Shown here: in pieces, positions 56,198 through 64,000 of the stretch | Numbering within the stretch: position 1 is the first letter of the stretch | How the letters are laid out: each line of letters opens with the position of its first letter | Origin: Kineococcus aurantiacus | GTDB lineage: Bacteria > Actinomycetota > Actinomycetes > Actinomycetales > Kineococcaceae | Direction: 5' to 3' | DNA: 64,000 nucleotides | Assembly (NCBI RefSeq): GCF_013409345.1 | Contig: NZ_JACCBB010000001.1 | Span: 4,650,001-4,714,000, forward strand | The notes under the pieces: model-generated | Seen by the model: the letters and a program-made list of their open reading frames with translations, nothing else | Told to the model about the DNA's origin: nothing | Database searches by the model: none | Made by a program: the position numbers and the translations under genes

Positions 56198-57886
56198 TCA
56201 GCGCAGCCAGCGGTGCAGCCGCTTGCTCTGCAACGACGCCCAGGTCTGCTCGAAGTCGGCTTCGCTGGCGGCGGCGTGAGCTTCCTCCTGGGCGTACAGC
56301 CGCCCGTAGGCGAAGGCCACCTCCGGCCGCGCGACCGCGGCCAGGTCGCGCAACTGCTGGCGGGTGACCACGGAGTCCTGGTGCTCACCCAGCACCTCCT
56401 GCGCATCGGTGACCGCGCGGGCGAACCGGGTGGCGTCCTTGCCGAACACCACGGCCACCGCTTCGGCGGCGTAGCGCACCTGCTTGGCGGCCTTGCGCGC
56501 CTCGTGCAGCAGCTCGTCGCGTTCGGCTCGGTGTTCGGCGCCGGCGTCGACGCGGTGGGCGCTCTCGACGAGGTCGGACAGCGTCTTGAACGTCTTGGCC
56601 ACTCGCCGGGGCAGGACCTCCTCGGCCCGCCGGCCGCCGCGGGCGGTGAACTGCGGACGCTCCACGAGGTCCTGCAGGGCGTCGAGCAGCAGCTGGTACC
56701 GCTCGGAGTCCAGCTCGGCCAGCACTTCGTCGTGCGCGCTGCGGTACGCCTGCCCCAGCTGGTCGGCGACCAGCGCCGGGACCGCGCCCGCCGCCGCGGG
56801 ATCGGCCGGCTGCGCCTCGGGAGCGACGTCGAGGCTGGCGACCGAGCGCACCAGCCGGTCGCGCAGCACCTCGGCGTCGCGGGCGGCGCCCAGTTCGGCG
56901 GCCAGCCAGCGCAGCTCGTCGCGCAGCGGTTTGGTGGGGGTGGCCAGGAGCGGGGCGAAGGTGCGCAGCGCGCTGCGCAGGCGGCGGGTGGCGACCCGCA
57001 TCTTGTGGATGCTGTCGGGTTCGTCGGCGCGGACCCGCGGGTCCTGGTCGAGGATCTGCTGCACCTGCTCGGCGAGGTGCAGCACCAGGACGTCCCCGGC
57101 CCGGGACCGGGCGCTGAGGTGCTTGCGGCGCGGGGCCGCGTGGTCGAGGACGCGCGCGGCGGGCCGACCCGCCGCGGGTCCCTGCCCTGCGGGCTCGTCC
57201 GTCGCGGGCGTTCGCGCCGCAGGTGCTCCGGGCGGGGTGGTGTCCCCGGACAGGACCCGCCCCAGCTTCGAGCTGCTCGCCGACACCTGCAGCCCCGCGG
57301 CGCGCAGGCCCGCGTCCACGGCCGTGAAGAGGTCGCGGTCGCCCTCGACGACTTCCAGCTCCACCTCGCGCCAGGTCTGCACCGCGCCGGTCGCCTGGCC
57401 CGAACCTTCCAGCGGGAGCAGCCGCCGGGCTTCGACGACGTCGTCGGCCAGTTCCAGCAGCCGGGTCCCGGCCGCGTCCAGCACCGTGCGGACGTGGCGA
57501 CGGGTGTTCACCCGGGCGACGGGGACGAGGGGCTGGCCGTCGGTGTGTGCTTCCACCAGCCGCCGCAGGGCGGCCGGGACCGTCTTGACGGCCCGTCCCA
57601 GCGGTACCCGCTGCTCCACGCGGGCCCCGTCCTCGCCGGGTGTCTTCAGGTGCCAGCCGGCGTCGGTGCCCCCGGTGCGCCGGCGCAGGGTGGCCCGCGC
57701 GGCGCTCAGGCGCAGGTCGGGGGTGTCGAAGTACGTGGCCTCGAGGTCGAACTCGCCGAGGTCGCCCTCGCGGTAGCCCCGCGCGGCGGCCTCGGGCAGG
57801 TCCGCCAGCAGCGCGGCGAGCCCGGGCAGGTCGGCGTCGGGGGCCAGGTCGTACTTGACTTCGATCTCCTCGTGGGTGCTGACCAT
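56198..57886 (-). CDS. CYTH and CHAD domain protein
   Basis: 562 aa from ATG 57886; the frame opens to 58042, but that part is Arg/Pro/Gly-rich. An N-terminal CYTH triphosphate-tunnel domain (EEIEVKYDL with the ExExK motif, EATYFDTPDLRL, TLRRRTGG, WHLKTPG) covers residues about 1-210. An Ala/Pro linker and a helical CHAD domain follow (DSIHKMRVATRRLRSALRTF, LRWLAAELGAARDAEV, LHEARKAAKQVRYAAEA, with the conserved histidines). Such fusions are linked to inorganic polyphosphate: CHAD binds polyphosphate and CYTH hydrolyses triphosphates. The lysine-rich microprotein lies just downstream on the other strand. The adjacent HD-domain gene is divergent. Confidence 0.92.
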   Translation of the reverse strand: MVSTHEEIEVKYDLAPDADLPGLAALLADLPEAAARGYREGDLGEFDLEATYFDTPDLRLSAARATLRRRTGGTDAGWHLKTPGEDGARVEQRVPLGRAVKTVPAALRRLVEAHTDGQPLVPVARVNTRRHVRTVLDAAGTRLLELADDVVEARRLLPLEGSGQATGAVQTWREVELEVVEGDRDLFTAVDAGLRAAGLQVSASSSKLGRVLSGDTTPPGAPAARTPATDEPAGQGPAAGRPAARVLDHAAPRRKHLSARSRAGDVLVLHLAEQVQQILDQDPRVRADEPDSIHKMRVATRRLRSALRTFAPLLATPTKPLRDELRWLAAELGAARDAEVLRDRLVRSVASLDVAPEAQPADPAAAGAVPALVADQLGQAYRSAHDEVLAELDSERYQLLLDALQDLVERPQFTARGGRRAEEVLPRRVAKTFKTLSDLVESAHRVDAGAEHRAERDELLHEARKAAKQVRYAAEAVAVVFGKDATRFARAVTDAQEVLGEHQDSVVTRQQLRDLAAVARPEVAFAYGRLYAQEEAHAAASEADFEQTWASLQSKRLHRWLR

Positions 57887-58055
57887 GGTCCGTTCTACCG
57901 CGGCCCCCCGCCGCACGCCCGCCGCACGACCACTGCCGCCGCCGGGGGGAAGGAGGGCCGAGGCCCGGGACGAGCAGCGCCCGGTGCGCCGGTCTTCCCG
58001 GGGCCCCTCACGCCCTGGTCGCCGGCCGTTCACCCGCGGCACCTACCCTGCCCCG

Positions 58056-58766
58056 ATGATCGAGGCAGCACGACTCCTCAGCGCCGATCACTCGAGCAGG
58101 AAGCGGTCACCGATGCCGCACGGGTCACCGGGACCTGGCGGGGCGGTGCCGGAGCCGCTGGTCGTGCACGGGCCGTTGGCCCAGGTCGCCGCGCGGGTCG
58201 CCGCCGACCTGCTGGCGCACGACGGCGCCCGGTTGCGCCACAGCGGTGCCGTGGCCGCGCGCGCCGGCGAGGCCGCAGTCGTCGTGCCCGCGCACCAGCG
58301 GGCGCTGCTGCTGGCCGCGGCGTGGTTGCACGACATCGGCTACGCCCCTGCCTTGCGCTCCAGTGGCTTCCACCCCCTCGACGGGGCCCGCTACCTGCGG
58401 GCGCACGGCTGGCCCGAACCGATCCCCACGCTGGTCGCGCACCACTCCGGAGCCCGCTTCGTGGCCCGCACCCGCCGGCTCGAGCACGACCTCGACGACT
58501 TCCCCCTCACCGGTCCCGCCCTCGGCCTGAGCGGCTCCGAGGTCCGCGCCTTGGCCGACGTCCTGACCTGGGCCGATCAGACCACCGGCCCGGACGGGCA
58601 GCCGGTCAGCCTGGACGAGCGCCTGGCCGACATGCTGCACCGTCACGGCCCGGACAGTCCCAACGCCCGCAGTCACCACGACCGGGAACCGGACCTGCGC
58701 GCAGCGGTGCGGCGGGTCGAGGACCGGCGGGAGGCGGTGCGCTCACCGCTGGGTGAGTGCTCCTGA
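58056..58766 (+). CDS. HD-domain phosphohydrolase-like protein
   Basis: 236 aa from ATG 58056; an in-frame ATG at 58113 with GGAAG upstream is an alternative. The HD core is seen as GARLRHSGAVAARA (first His), LLLAAAWLHDIGYAPAL (HD pair), FHPLDGARYLRAHG and LVAHHSGARF, with a later LADVLTWADQTTG (final Asp). This matches HD-family metal phosphohydrolases. The substrate may be a nucleotide or a signalling molecule. It is divergent from the CYTH-CHAD gene by 170 bases. No ribosome site precedes 58056, so a leaderless start is possible. Confidence 0.85.
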   Translation: MIEAARLLSADHSSRKRSPMPHGSPGPGGAVPEPLVVHGPLAQVAARVAADLLAHDGARLRHSGAVAARAGEAAVVVPAHQRALLLAAAWLHDIGYAPALRSSGFHPLDGARYLRAHGWPEPIPTLVAHHSGARFVARTRRLEHDLDDFPLTGPALGLSGSEVRALADVLTWADQTTGPDGQPVSLDERLADMLHRHGPDSPNARSHHDREPDLRAAVRRVEDRREAVRSPLGECS

Positions 58767-59067
58767 CGGGGCGGTCGGCGCAGCACCCGCCTGCGCGCTG
58801 GGGGTGGTCGGTCACCGGGGTCGGTGCCGGGACGGCGCGTGTCCGGGCAGGCTCCCGTTCACGTCGGTCCGCGCCCGAGGGGTCCACCGCCCCGCGCGGG
58901 ACGCGGTCCGGCCTCGCGCCGCGATCCCGTTCGGCGCCGAGCACCGTCCCCGTCGGCGCAGCCCTGGGCACCAGGGCGCGGAGGTGGGGCGGGCGGGTCT
59001 CTCAGCCGTCGAGACATGACGGTGAGCCACTCAGGGATTACCCAAAGTGATGTGAGAGTGTCGGAAG
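58767..59067. other. Spacer with a low-GC patch
   Basis: About 300 bases without a convincing gene. Most is GC-rich; 59029-59068 (GGGATTACCC, then AAAGTGATGTGAGAG) is much lower in GC and may hold a promoter for the following gene. No clear -35/-10 pair could be fixed. Confidence 0.4.
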
Positions 59068-59703
59068 ATGCTCCACCTGGCCATGGTCCGTTCGCTCGCG
59101 CTCCACCTGCTGCTCCACCTGGCGCCCCGACCCGCACGGCACCTCACCCGCCACGCCGCCCGCCACACCGCCTGCACCAGCTCCTGCCGCGGCGCGGAGC
59201 GCGAGTGGGGCTCTTCGCGCCACCGCCGGGTGCCTCAGCGGCTGTCCACCGCCGCGACCTCGACGTGCGAGGCGGCGACGTCCCCCCGGGTCCCCGCGAG
59301 CCGCGCCAACGGCAGGCCGACCACGGACAGGACCACCACCGCCCGGGTGGTCGCTCCCACCGCTGCTGTCGGACCGGCCGCTGGAGCCGAGGCCGGCGGT
59401 GAGGGGACGTCCACCCGGCAGGCTCCTCACCGACCGCCGGGCTCGGTCAGCCCTCAGCCCGGCGGCACGCAGGAGGCGTTGACCGCGGCCTGGTGGCGGC
59501 AGGTGGACGAGACGACCCGTCAGCGCCTGCTGGAGCTGGACGTGGACGACTTCCTGCCCCCGGACGTGGCGCTGGACCTGCAGATGGCCGGGGTGGCGGT
59601 GCTCGCGGTGGGGACGGTCGCCGTCCCCGAGGGCTACGACGCCCTGTACGAGCAACCCGGACCTCTCGTGCGGGTGCTGGAGGGCGAACGCCGCAGCGCC
59701 TGA
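59068..59703 (+). CDS. Hypothetical protein; C-terminal domain convincing, start uncertain
   Basis: The last roughly 80 residues read like a compact domain: LTAAWWRQVDETTRQRLLEL, DVDDFLPPDVALDLQMAGV and AVPEGYDALYEQPGPLVRVL. The first 120 residues from ATG 59068 are His/Arg/Thr/Ala-rich and may not be translated, but no well-placed internal start is seen, and the frame is open throughout. A strong hairpin follows the stop. The domain has the look of a widespread actinobacterial protein of unknown function; no catalytic motif is visible. Confidence 0.5.
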   Translation: MLHLAMVRSLALHLLLHLAPRPARHLTRHAARHTACTSSCRGAEREWGSSRHRRVPQRLSTAATSTCEAATSPRVPASRANGRPTTDRTTTARVVAPTAAVGPAAGAEAGGEGTSTRQAPHRPPGSVSPQPGGTQEALTAAWWRQVDETTRQRLLELDVDDFLPPDVALDLQMAGVAVLAVGTVAVPEGYDALYEQPGPLVRVLEGERRSA

Positions 59704-59748
59704 CCGTGCCGGGGTGGGCCGCCGTGGTGCGTCGCCGGCCGCCGGTGC

Positions 59749-59788
59749 CCCGGTGCGAACCGGTGAGGCACCGACGGTTCGCACCGGG
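59749..59788. terminator. Strong hairpin downstream of the hypothetical gene
   Basis: A perfect 14-bp stem, CCCGGTGCGAACCG (59749-59762) with its complement at 59775-59788, and a 12-base loop, 46 bases after the stop at 59703. Confidence 0.75.
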
Positions 59789-59940
59789 TCGGGTGAGGTG
59801 GGTGGACGGGCGGAGCAGGTGGAGGGCGTGGCGGGCAGAGGAGGGCCCCGACCTCTCTGCACAGGGCTGTCCCGAACAGCCGTGTCGGATCGGGCTGGTC
59901 ACCCGAACCCGGCCGGGCCGAGCCAGTCGAACGGCTCGGC

Positions 59941-59962
59941 CCGACCGGGTCCACCCGGTCGG
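59941..59962 (-). terminator. Terminator hairpin of the 5'-nucleotidase gene
   Basis: CCGACCGGG (59941-59949) pairs with CCCGGTCGG (59954-59962) over TCCA, 23 bases beyond the stop of the minus-strand gene. Confidence 0.65.
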
Positions 59963-59984
59963 CGCGTGGGACGACCGTCGCCGG

Positions 59985-61769
59985 TCAGCCCCGGGTGCTG
60001 ATGCGATCCAGGGCCGGTGCGCTGAGGGGAGAACGGGCGCCGAGGTAGGCCGTGAAGGCGTCCAGGTCGATGGGACCGGTCACCGCGTCGGTGGCGCCGG
60101 TCAGCACGCTGAAACCGTCCCCACCGCCGGCGAGGAAGTTGTTGACGGTGATGCGGTAGGTGGCTGCGTCGGTGACCGGCTGCCCGGCGATGGTGACCGT
60201 GTCGTCGACCACGCGGCTGCCGGTGCAGGGGTCCGCGCCGGTGGCGGCGGTCGTGCCGCCGCCGTCGACGGTGTAGTTCAGGGTGGCCGAGGGGTACAGG
60301 GTCCGCCCGACCTGGAACTGCTGCTCCAGCAGGCACTGCAGTTGCGCGCCGGTCACGTCGAGGGTGACGAGGTTGTTGGCGAAGGGCTGCACGGTGAAGG
60401 CCTCCTCGTAGGTCACCGGTCCCGCGGCGAGGTCCGCGCGCACCCCGCCGGGGTTCATGAGGGCGGCCACCGCGCCCTGCTCGTCGTCGGTGGCGGCCAA
60501 CTGCGCATCGGCGATCACGTTGCCCAGCGCCGATTCCCCGAGGGCGAAGACGGGGGCGCCGGTGGAGGAGGTGCCGGTGGGGAACAGCTGTTCCTGGGTG
60601 CGGGTGAGGTCCTGGGCGGCGGTGCCGACCTCGGCGGTGGCGATGGGGCCCAGCGCGGTGCGGTAGCGCTCGATCAGCGCGGTCTGCGCGCGGTCCTTCG
60701 GCACGTCGCGGGTGACGACGACGTTGTCGGCCGCCGCGGAGGTGACGTCACCGCTGCGCCGGTCGATGGCCAGGTCGATGTCGGTGACCAGCCGCCCGGC
60801 GGAGCTGGCGGAGGTGACCAGCTTGCCGTCGATCTCGCAGTTGTAGGCCTGGTGGGTGTGGCCGCTGACGACGACGTCGATGGCCTCGCTCATGCCCTCG
60901 GCGATGTCGACGATCGGTCCGGTCAGGCCGTGGCAGCCGTTGACGTCCCACGCCTGCGGACCGGTCTGCTGCCCGCCCTGGTGCAGCAGCACCACGATGG
61001 ACTCCACGCCCTGGGCCCGCAGCTCGTCGGCGTAGCGGTTGGCGGTGGCGATCTCGTCGGCGAAGTCGAGACCGGCCACACCCTGCTGGCTGACGATGTC
61101 CTCGGTGCCTTCCAGGGTCATGCCGATGAAGCCGACCTTCACGCCCTGCACCTGGTGGATCGCGTAGGGGGCCAGCAGCGGCTCACCCGTCTCGGTGACG
61201 AAGGCGTTGGCGGAGAGGTACTGGAAGTCCGCACCGGCGTAGGGGGTGCCGTCGGCGCAGCCGTCGACGGGGTGGCACCCGCCGTTCTGGATGCGCAGCA
61301 GCTCCGACGCTCCCTCGTCGAACTCGTGGTTCCCGACGCTGGCGTAGTCCAACCCCGCCAGGCCCAGGGCCTCGATGCTGGGCTCGTCGTGGAAGGCGGC
61401 CGACAGCAGCGGGGAGGCGCCGATGAGGTCACCGGCGGCCACGGTGATGGTGTTCTGCTTCTTCTGCTGCGCGGCGAGCTCCCGCAGCTGGGTGGCCAGG
61501 TACTCCACCCCACCGGCGTCGACGGTGACGGCGCTGCCGTCGGGGTTGACGCCGGTCTGGATGCGCCCGCCGGAACCGGAGGGAGCCTCCAGGTTGCCGT
61601 GGAAGTCGTTCAGCGCCAGCAGTTGCACCTGCACCGGCGGCGGCCCGGCAGGACCTCCCCGGTTGGCTCCGGCGCTGGTGCCGGTGGGGTGGGCCGCCGC
61701 GCTCAGCGCGCCGGCAACCAGCGTCGCGACGCCGACCAGGGCGAGGCGGCGCAGGGAAGAGGTCGTCAC
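59985..61769 (-). CDS. Secreted 5'-nucleotidase / 2',3'-cyclic phosphodiesterase-family protein
   Basis: 594 aa with a Sec signal peptide (LRRLALVGVATLVAGALSAA). The N-terminal metallophosphatase domain has LLALNDFHGNLE, AAGDLIGASPLLSA, YASVGNHEFDEG and VVVSGHTHQAYNCE, all metal ligands intact. The C-terminal 5'-nucleotidase domain has ALMNPGGVRADLAAG, EAFTVQPFANNLVTLDVTG and NNFLAGGGDGFSVL (the substrate-binding FxxxGGDG). It hydrolyses extracellular nucleotides or nucleotide sugars for phosphate and nucleoside salvage. Length is normal for the family. GTG 61769 start. The gene stands alone, flanked by spacers. Confidence 0.94.
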   Translation of the reverse strand: MTTSSLRRLALVGVATLVAGALSAAAHPTGTSAGANRGGPAGPPPVQVQLLALNDFHGNLEAPSGSGGRIQTGVNPDGSAVTVDAGGVEYLATQLRELAAQQKKQNTITVAAGDLIGASPLLSAAFHDEPSIEALGLAGLDYASVGNHEFDEGASELLRIQNGGCHPVDGCADGTPYAGADFQYLSANAFVTETGEPLLAPYAIHQVQGVKVGFIGMTLEGTEDIVSQQGVAGLDFADEIATANRYADELRAQGVESIVVLLHQGGQQTGPQAWDVNGCHGLTGPIVDIAEGMSEAIDVVVSGHTHQAYNCEIDGKLVTSASSAGRLVTDIDLAIDRRSGDVTSAAADNVVVTRDVPKDRAQTALIERYRTALGPIATAEVGTAAQDLTRTQEQLFPTGTSSTGAPVFALGESALGNVIADAQLAATDDEQGAVAALMNPGGVRADLAAGPVTYEEAFTVQPFANNLVTLDVTGAQLQCLLEQQFQVGRTLYPSATLNYTVDGGGTTAATGADPCTGSRVVDDTVTIAGQPVTDAATYRITVNNFLAGGGDGFSVLTGATDAVTGPIDLDAFTAYLGARSPLSAPALDRISTRG

Positions 61770-62675
61770 GGGTGCTCCTGGGCGAGTGAGGAGTAGGTGG
61801 CAGCGACCGGTGAGGAAGCTGTGAGGCCATCATCGCGCCGGGCGTGACCCGTTGATCGCCGACAGGTGAACGGGGCGCGATCAGCGGATGGACACTTCAC
61901 GACGCGCAGCTGGTCGGCGACGCCGGCTCGTCGCTGCTGTGGACCGAGGTCGTGGCCGACTCGGCCGACTCCTGCCGCCGCCTCGCGCTGGACCCGGTGG
62001 GCACGGGAGTGTCGGACGAGCTGCGCGGCGCGGGCGGTGAGCGCGACCACCTCGGCGAGCACGCCCGTCGACCAGGGCGACGGTGCCTGCTGGGTGAGGA
62101 TCGTCCGCTGTCGCCGGTGCACCCACCACCGTCGCCGAGCGGACGGTGCCGGACGGCACGGTCGAGGTACCGGTGAGCGCCGTCGTCGCGGCGAGCGTGT
62201 TCATCGCCGGCGTGCTCCTCCGGTTCGCGCGACAGCGCCGAACCGGGGCGTCACCGACGGCCGACGGGGGACCCACCGTCTCGTCGGTCACCGAGGAGGC
62301 GGTGCTCGGTCCCCGCCACCGCGAGGAGCCGCGTCACCCGGCGGACGAGGTCCCGGGCCGTGGCGCCGGTGGGCACCGGGCGCCGGACACCCGCCCGTCG
62401 GCCGGACCGCGGGTCGCCGACGTCCCGGCTCACGCCGCGACCGCACGTGTTCGCAGCAGGTCCTGGTGGGACGGTGGATCGAGGGAGCGGGTGCCGTGGA
62501 ACGAGGCAGCGGCTCACCGTCGGCACCGGTCCCGGTGCCGCCCCGGTGCCTGCCGTGGCGCTCGCAGTGGACGACCACCCCGTGCCGGGTCGGAGCGGGC
62601 GGTGTCCCGGGACGGCCCGTCGAGGACTGGTCGCTCCCCTCCGTCAGGAGGGTTTCGGATCGACGTCCCGGCGTC
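61770..62675. other. Gene-poor, possibly degraded region
   Basis: About 900 bases with no supportable gene. One plus-strand frame from about 61886 has a protein-like run (TLHDAQLVGDAGSSLLWTEV, ADSADSCRRLALDPVGTG) that then turns Arg-rich. Another near 62172 has a single hydrophobic helix (VSAVVAASVFIAGVLLRFA). These may be gene remnants, but no family was recognised. Confidence 0.45.
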
Positions 62676-62960
62676 TCAGGCGTTGGGGACGTGCTCGGCG
62701 GCGAACCCCTCCGTCGTCGGCGTGACCTGCCAGACACGCACGTCGCGGCCCCCGCCGTCGTCGCCCTGCTTCTCGTGAACCACTGCCTTCTCGTCCTCGA
62801 CCGTACCGACCCCGACGACGTCGTGCTGGTGAGTTCCGTAGGTGGCGCGGAAGGAGGTCTTGCCCTCGAAGTCCTCGAGCTCGGTGGCGGGGTGTCCGTG
62901 CACCTCGTCGACGGAGTACTCCCGGCCCGACACGACCGGTTCGTTGCGCAACTCGCCCAT
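62676..62960 (-). CDS. Small hypothetical protein
   Basis: 94 aa from ATG 62960 with GGGAGC about eight bases upstream. It is highly charged: EPVVSGREYSVDEVHGHPAT, LEDFEGKTSFRATYGTH, DVVGVGTVEDEKAVVHEKQG and VRVWQVTPTTEGFAAEHVP. The alternation of charged and aromatic residues suggests a small beta-rich fold. No family recognised. Its codon use and lack of low complexity make it the best gene candidate in this sparse region. A longer frame to 63050 is less protein-like. Confidence 0.55.
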   Translation of the reverse strand: MGELRNEPVVSGREYSVDEVHGHPATELEDFEGKTSFRATYGTHQHDVVGVGTVEDEKAVVHEKQGDDGGGRDVRVWQVTPTTEGFAAEHVPNA

Positions 62961-63494
62961 GGTCTTGAGCTCCCGAGGTGGGTGGGGACCTCCGGTGATC
63001 CGGCGGTCCTCCGTAGTGTGCCCTCCGGTGCCGCTGAACGGTACCCCCACGTGCTGCGGGCGTCGGGGAACCGGGACCGGGGCGGTGATCGGAGGAACAG
63101 CCGCCGGTCGAGGCGCTCTGCACCCCCTCTGTCAGCGTCGCTCTGGCACCGATCACCTGAGCCGCGTCGACCACGAGAGGTGCCGCGCCGCGGCGACGTC
63201 TGCGGCACGATCGAGTCACTCACCTGCCGCAGCTGTTGATCGGGAACCGCCGGCAGGTCCGGGCCCGGGCAGTGCGGGCCCGAGGCGATGGCCAGCTCGG
63301 TCCAGGGCGGGGTGCGTGAGCGCACGAGGTGCCGTGACCACCCGACGGGTACCCGGCGCCGGGGTCGAGGCCCGGGCTCCCTCGTGGCCTGCGGCCGGTG
63401 TTCGCGCCGCGGTCACCGTCCGGCCGTGGCGGCGCTCCACGGTCGGGGCCGGCGGATCGTCCAGGTCGTCCCACCGGGCCGGGACGACGGTGCG
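62961..63494. other. Gene-poor spacer
   Basis: About 530 bases with several Arg/Gly/Ala/Pro-rich open frames on both strands but no motif, ribosome site or signal peptide. I see no gene here. Confidence 0.45.
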
Positions 63495-64000
63495 GTGGAG
63501 GGTGGCGCGGACACGGCGGTCGACGGACGCGGCCGAGGACTCAACCGCAGGGGCGTGCTGGGTGTGGGCGCGGTGATCGCGACGGCTCCGGCCGCGGTGG
63601 CCCGGTCGAGCCCGCGGGGACGGCCTCGGCCCGCACACCGCTGCGGGGCGCGCCGGACGCGATGGGCCACCGGCAGCACGTCGTGAGCGCAGGGGAGCGG
63701 TACGTCCTGCGCACCGACCTCGGCGGTCCCGCCGCGCCGGCGCGCGCACGCCCCCCCCGGATGCTGGCCGCGTTCGTGCAGTCCACCGACATCCACGTCC
63801 AGGACACGCAGCCCCGGCGCGGTTCGAGTTGCTGGACCGCACCTCCGACTCCGCTTCGAGGGGATCGCGGACGGGCGACCCGGCACCTACGACCCCTCCC
63901 ACTGGCACCCGGGGAAACCCCGGCGGGCGCCACCGGCGGTACGGACGTCCACCGCGCCGCGGGTTTCCCCGTGGTCCCGGGCTTGCCGGCCGCCGCGATC
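63495..64000 (+). pseudogene. TIGR03767-like Tat-exported metallophosphoesterase, frameshifted and cut by window end
   Basis: A Tat-like signal (LNRRGVLGVGAVIATAPAAV) is in frame with a start near GTG 63495. The protein then continues in a second frame (GTASARTPLRGAPDAMGHRQ, then SAGERYVLRTDLGG and AAFVQSTDIHVQDTQPR). It moves to a third frame for RFELLDRTSD, and shifts again to give TYDPSHWHP and finally RAAGFPVVPGLPAAAI at the window edge. These pieces, in order, match the beginning of TIGR03767-type metallophosphoesterases (RTDLG, QxTDTHxxDxQ, DPSxWHP, YRAAGFPxVPG). At least three frame breaks imply a decayed gene or poor local sequence. The rest lies outside the window. Confidence 0.65.

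Noticed and set aside
1-64000. CRISPR arrays, tRNA or rRNA genes
   Set aside because: No regularly spaced repeats and no recognisable cloverleaf or rRNA core sequence were seen; the repeats found are single pairs in promoters or spacers.
1-64000. Insertion sequences, transposases or integrases
   Set aside because: No DDE, serine or tyrosine recombinase motifs and no terminal inverted repeats with target duplications were found, even around the broken genes.

Overview
The window comes from a very GC-rich (visibly above 70%) high-GC Gram-positive, almost certainly an actinobacterium. Codon third positions are nearly all G or C, GTG starts are frequent, genes often overlap by GTGA, lipoproteins and ribose-type sugar ABC systems abound, and regulators are of AraC, TetR, GntR-FCD, XRE-cupin, MmyB-like XRE, LacI and ROK type. 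The gene set resembles Kineococcus or a relative, but the genus cannot be proven from sequence alone. No rRNA, tRNA, CRISPR array, transposase or phage gene was seen.

Layout. (1) 1-4996: the 3' end of a HerA-like ATPase, then an Mre11/SbcD nuclease and a Rad50/SbcC ATPase with a zinc hook. This is a compact DNA-end-processing operon reminiscent of archaeal herA-mre11-rad50 loci. (2) 5078-9825: small oxidoreductase, hydrolase and regulator genes (AraC/SDR divergent pair, alpha/beta hydrolase, shortened SgcJ-like protein, TetR, conserved hypothetical). (3) 10103-36254: a large accessory catabolic locus. The left arm carries a fused E1 alpha-beta and an E2 of a 2-oxo acid dehydrogenase complex, an aldo/keto reductase-like protein, a VOC protein, a GntR regulator, a PRISE-type reductase, a sugar-binding lipoprotein, an XRE-cupin regulator and a ketopantoate-reductase-like enzyme. 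The right arm is a long same-strand array: four SDRs, three zinc-type alcohol dehydrogenases, an M24 (creatinase/prolidase fold) hydrolase, an EboE-like TIM barrel, a beta-hydroxyacid dehydrogenase, a ribose-type permease, a fused ATPase-permease and a second, paralogous binding lipoprotein. A short motif (TGTCCAGYATR-like) recurs at three promoters and may be the GntR operator. My reading is uptake and stepwise oxidation of a polyol- or sugar-like compound ending in an oxidative decarboxylation; the substrate is unknown.

(4) 36280-44137: a membrane protein, an EthD-like protein, an MmyB-type regulator with a near-ideal operator facing a monooxygenase-fold protein plus SDR, and two secreted proteins, one a large beta-helix protein. 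(5) 44196-49278: LacI regulator, a degraded MFS transporter, a TetR regulator, and an APC permease interrupted by a frameshift, followed by a class III aminotransferase. (6) 49403-55849: DUF4240-like lipoprotein, then a ROK repressor divergent from a ribose-type ABC operon (ATPase, permease, binding protein) whose mRNA is predicted to be leaderless. (7) 56020-64000: a 19-residue lysine-rich microprotein with its own ribosome site and a 16-bp-stem terminator, a CYTH-CHAD protein, an HD-domain protein, a 5'-nucleotidase, and a gene-poor right end with a multiply frameshifted metallophosphoesterase cut by the window edge.

Family assignments rest on motif recognition by eye; no database search was possible.
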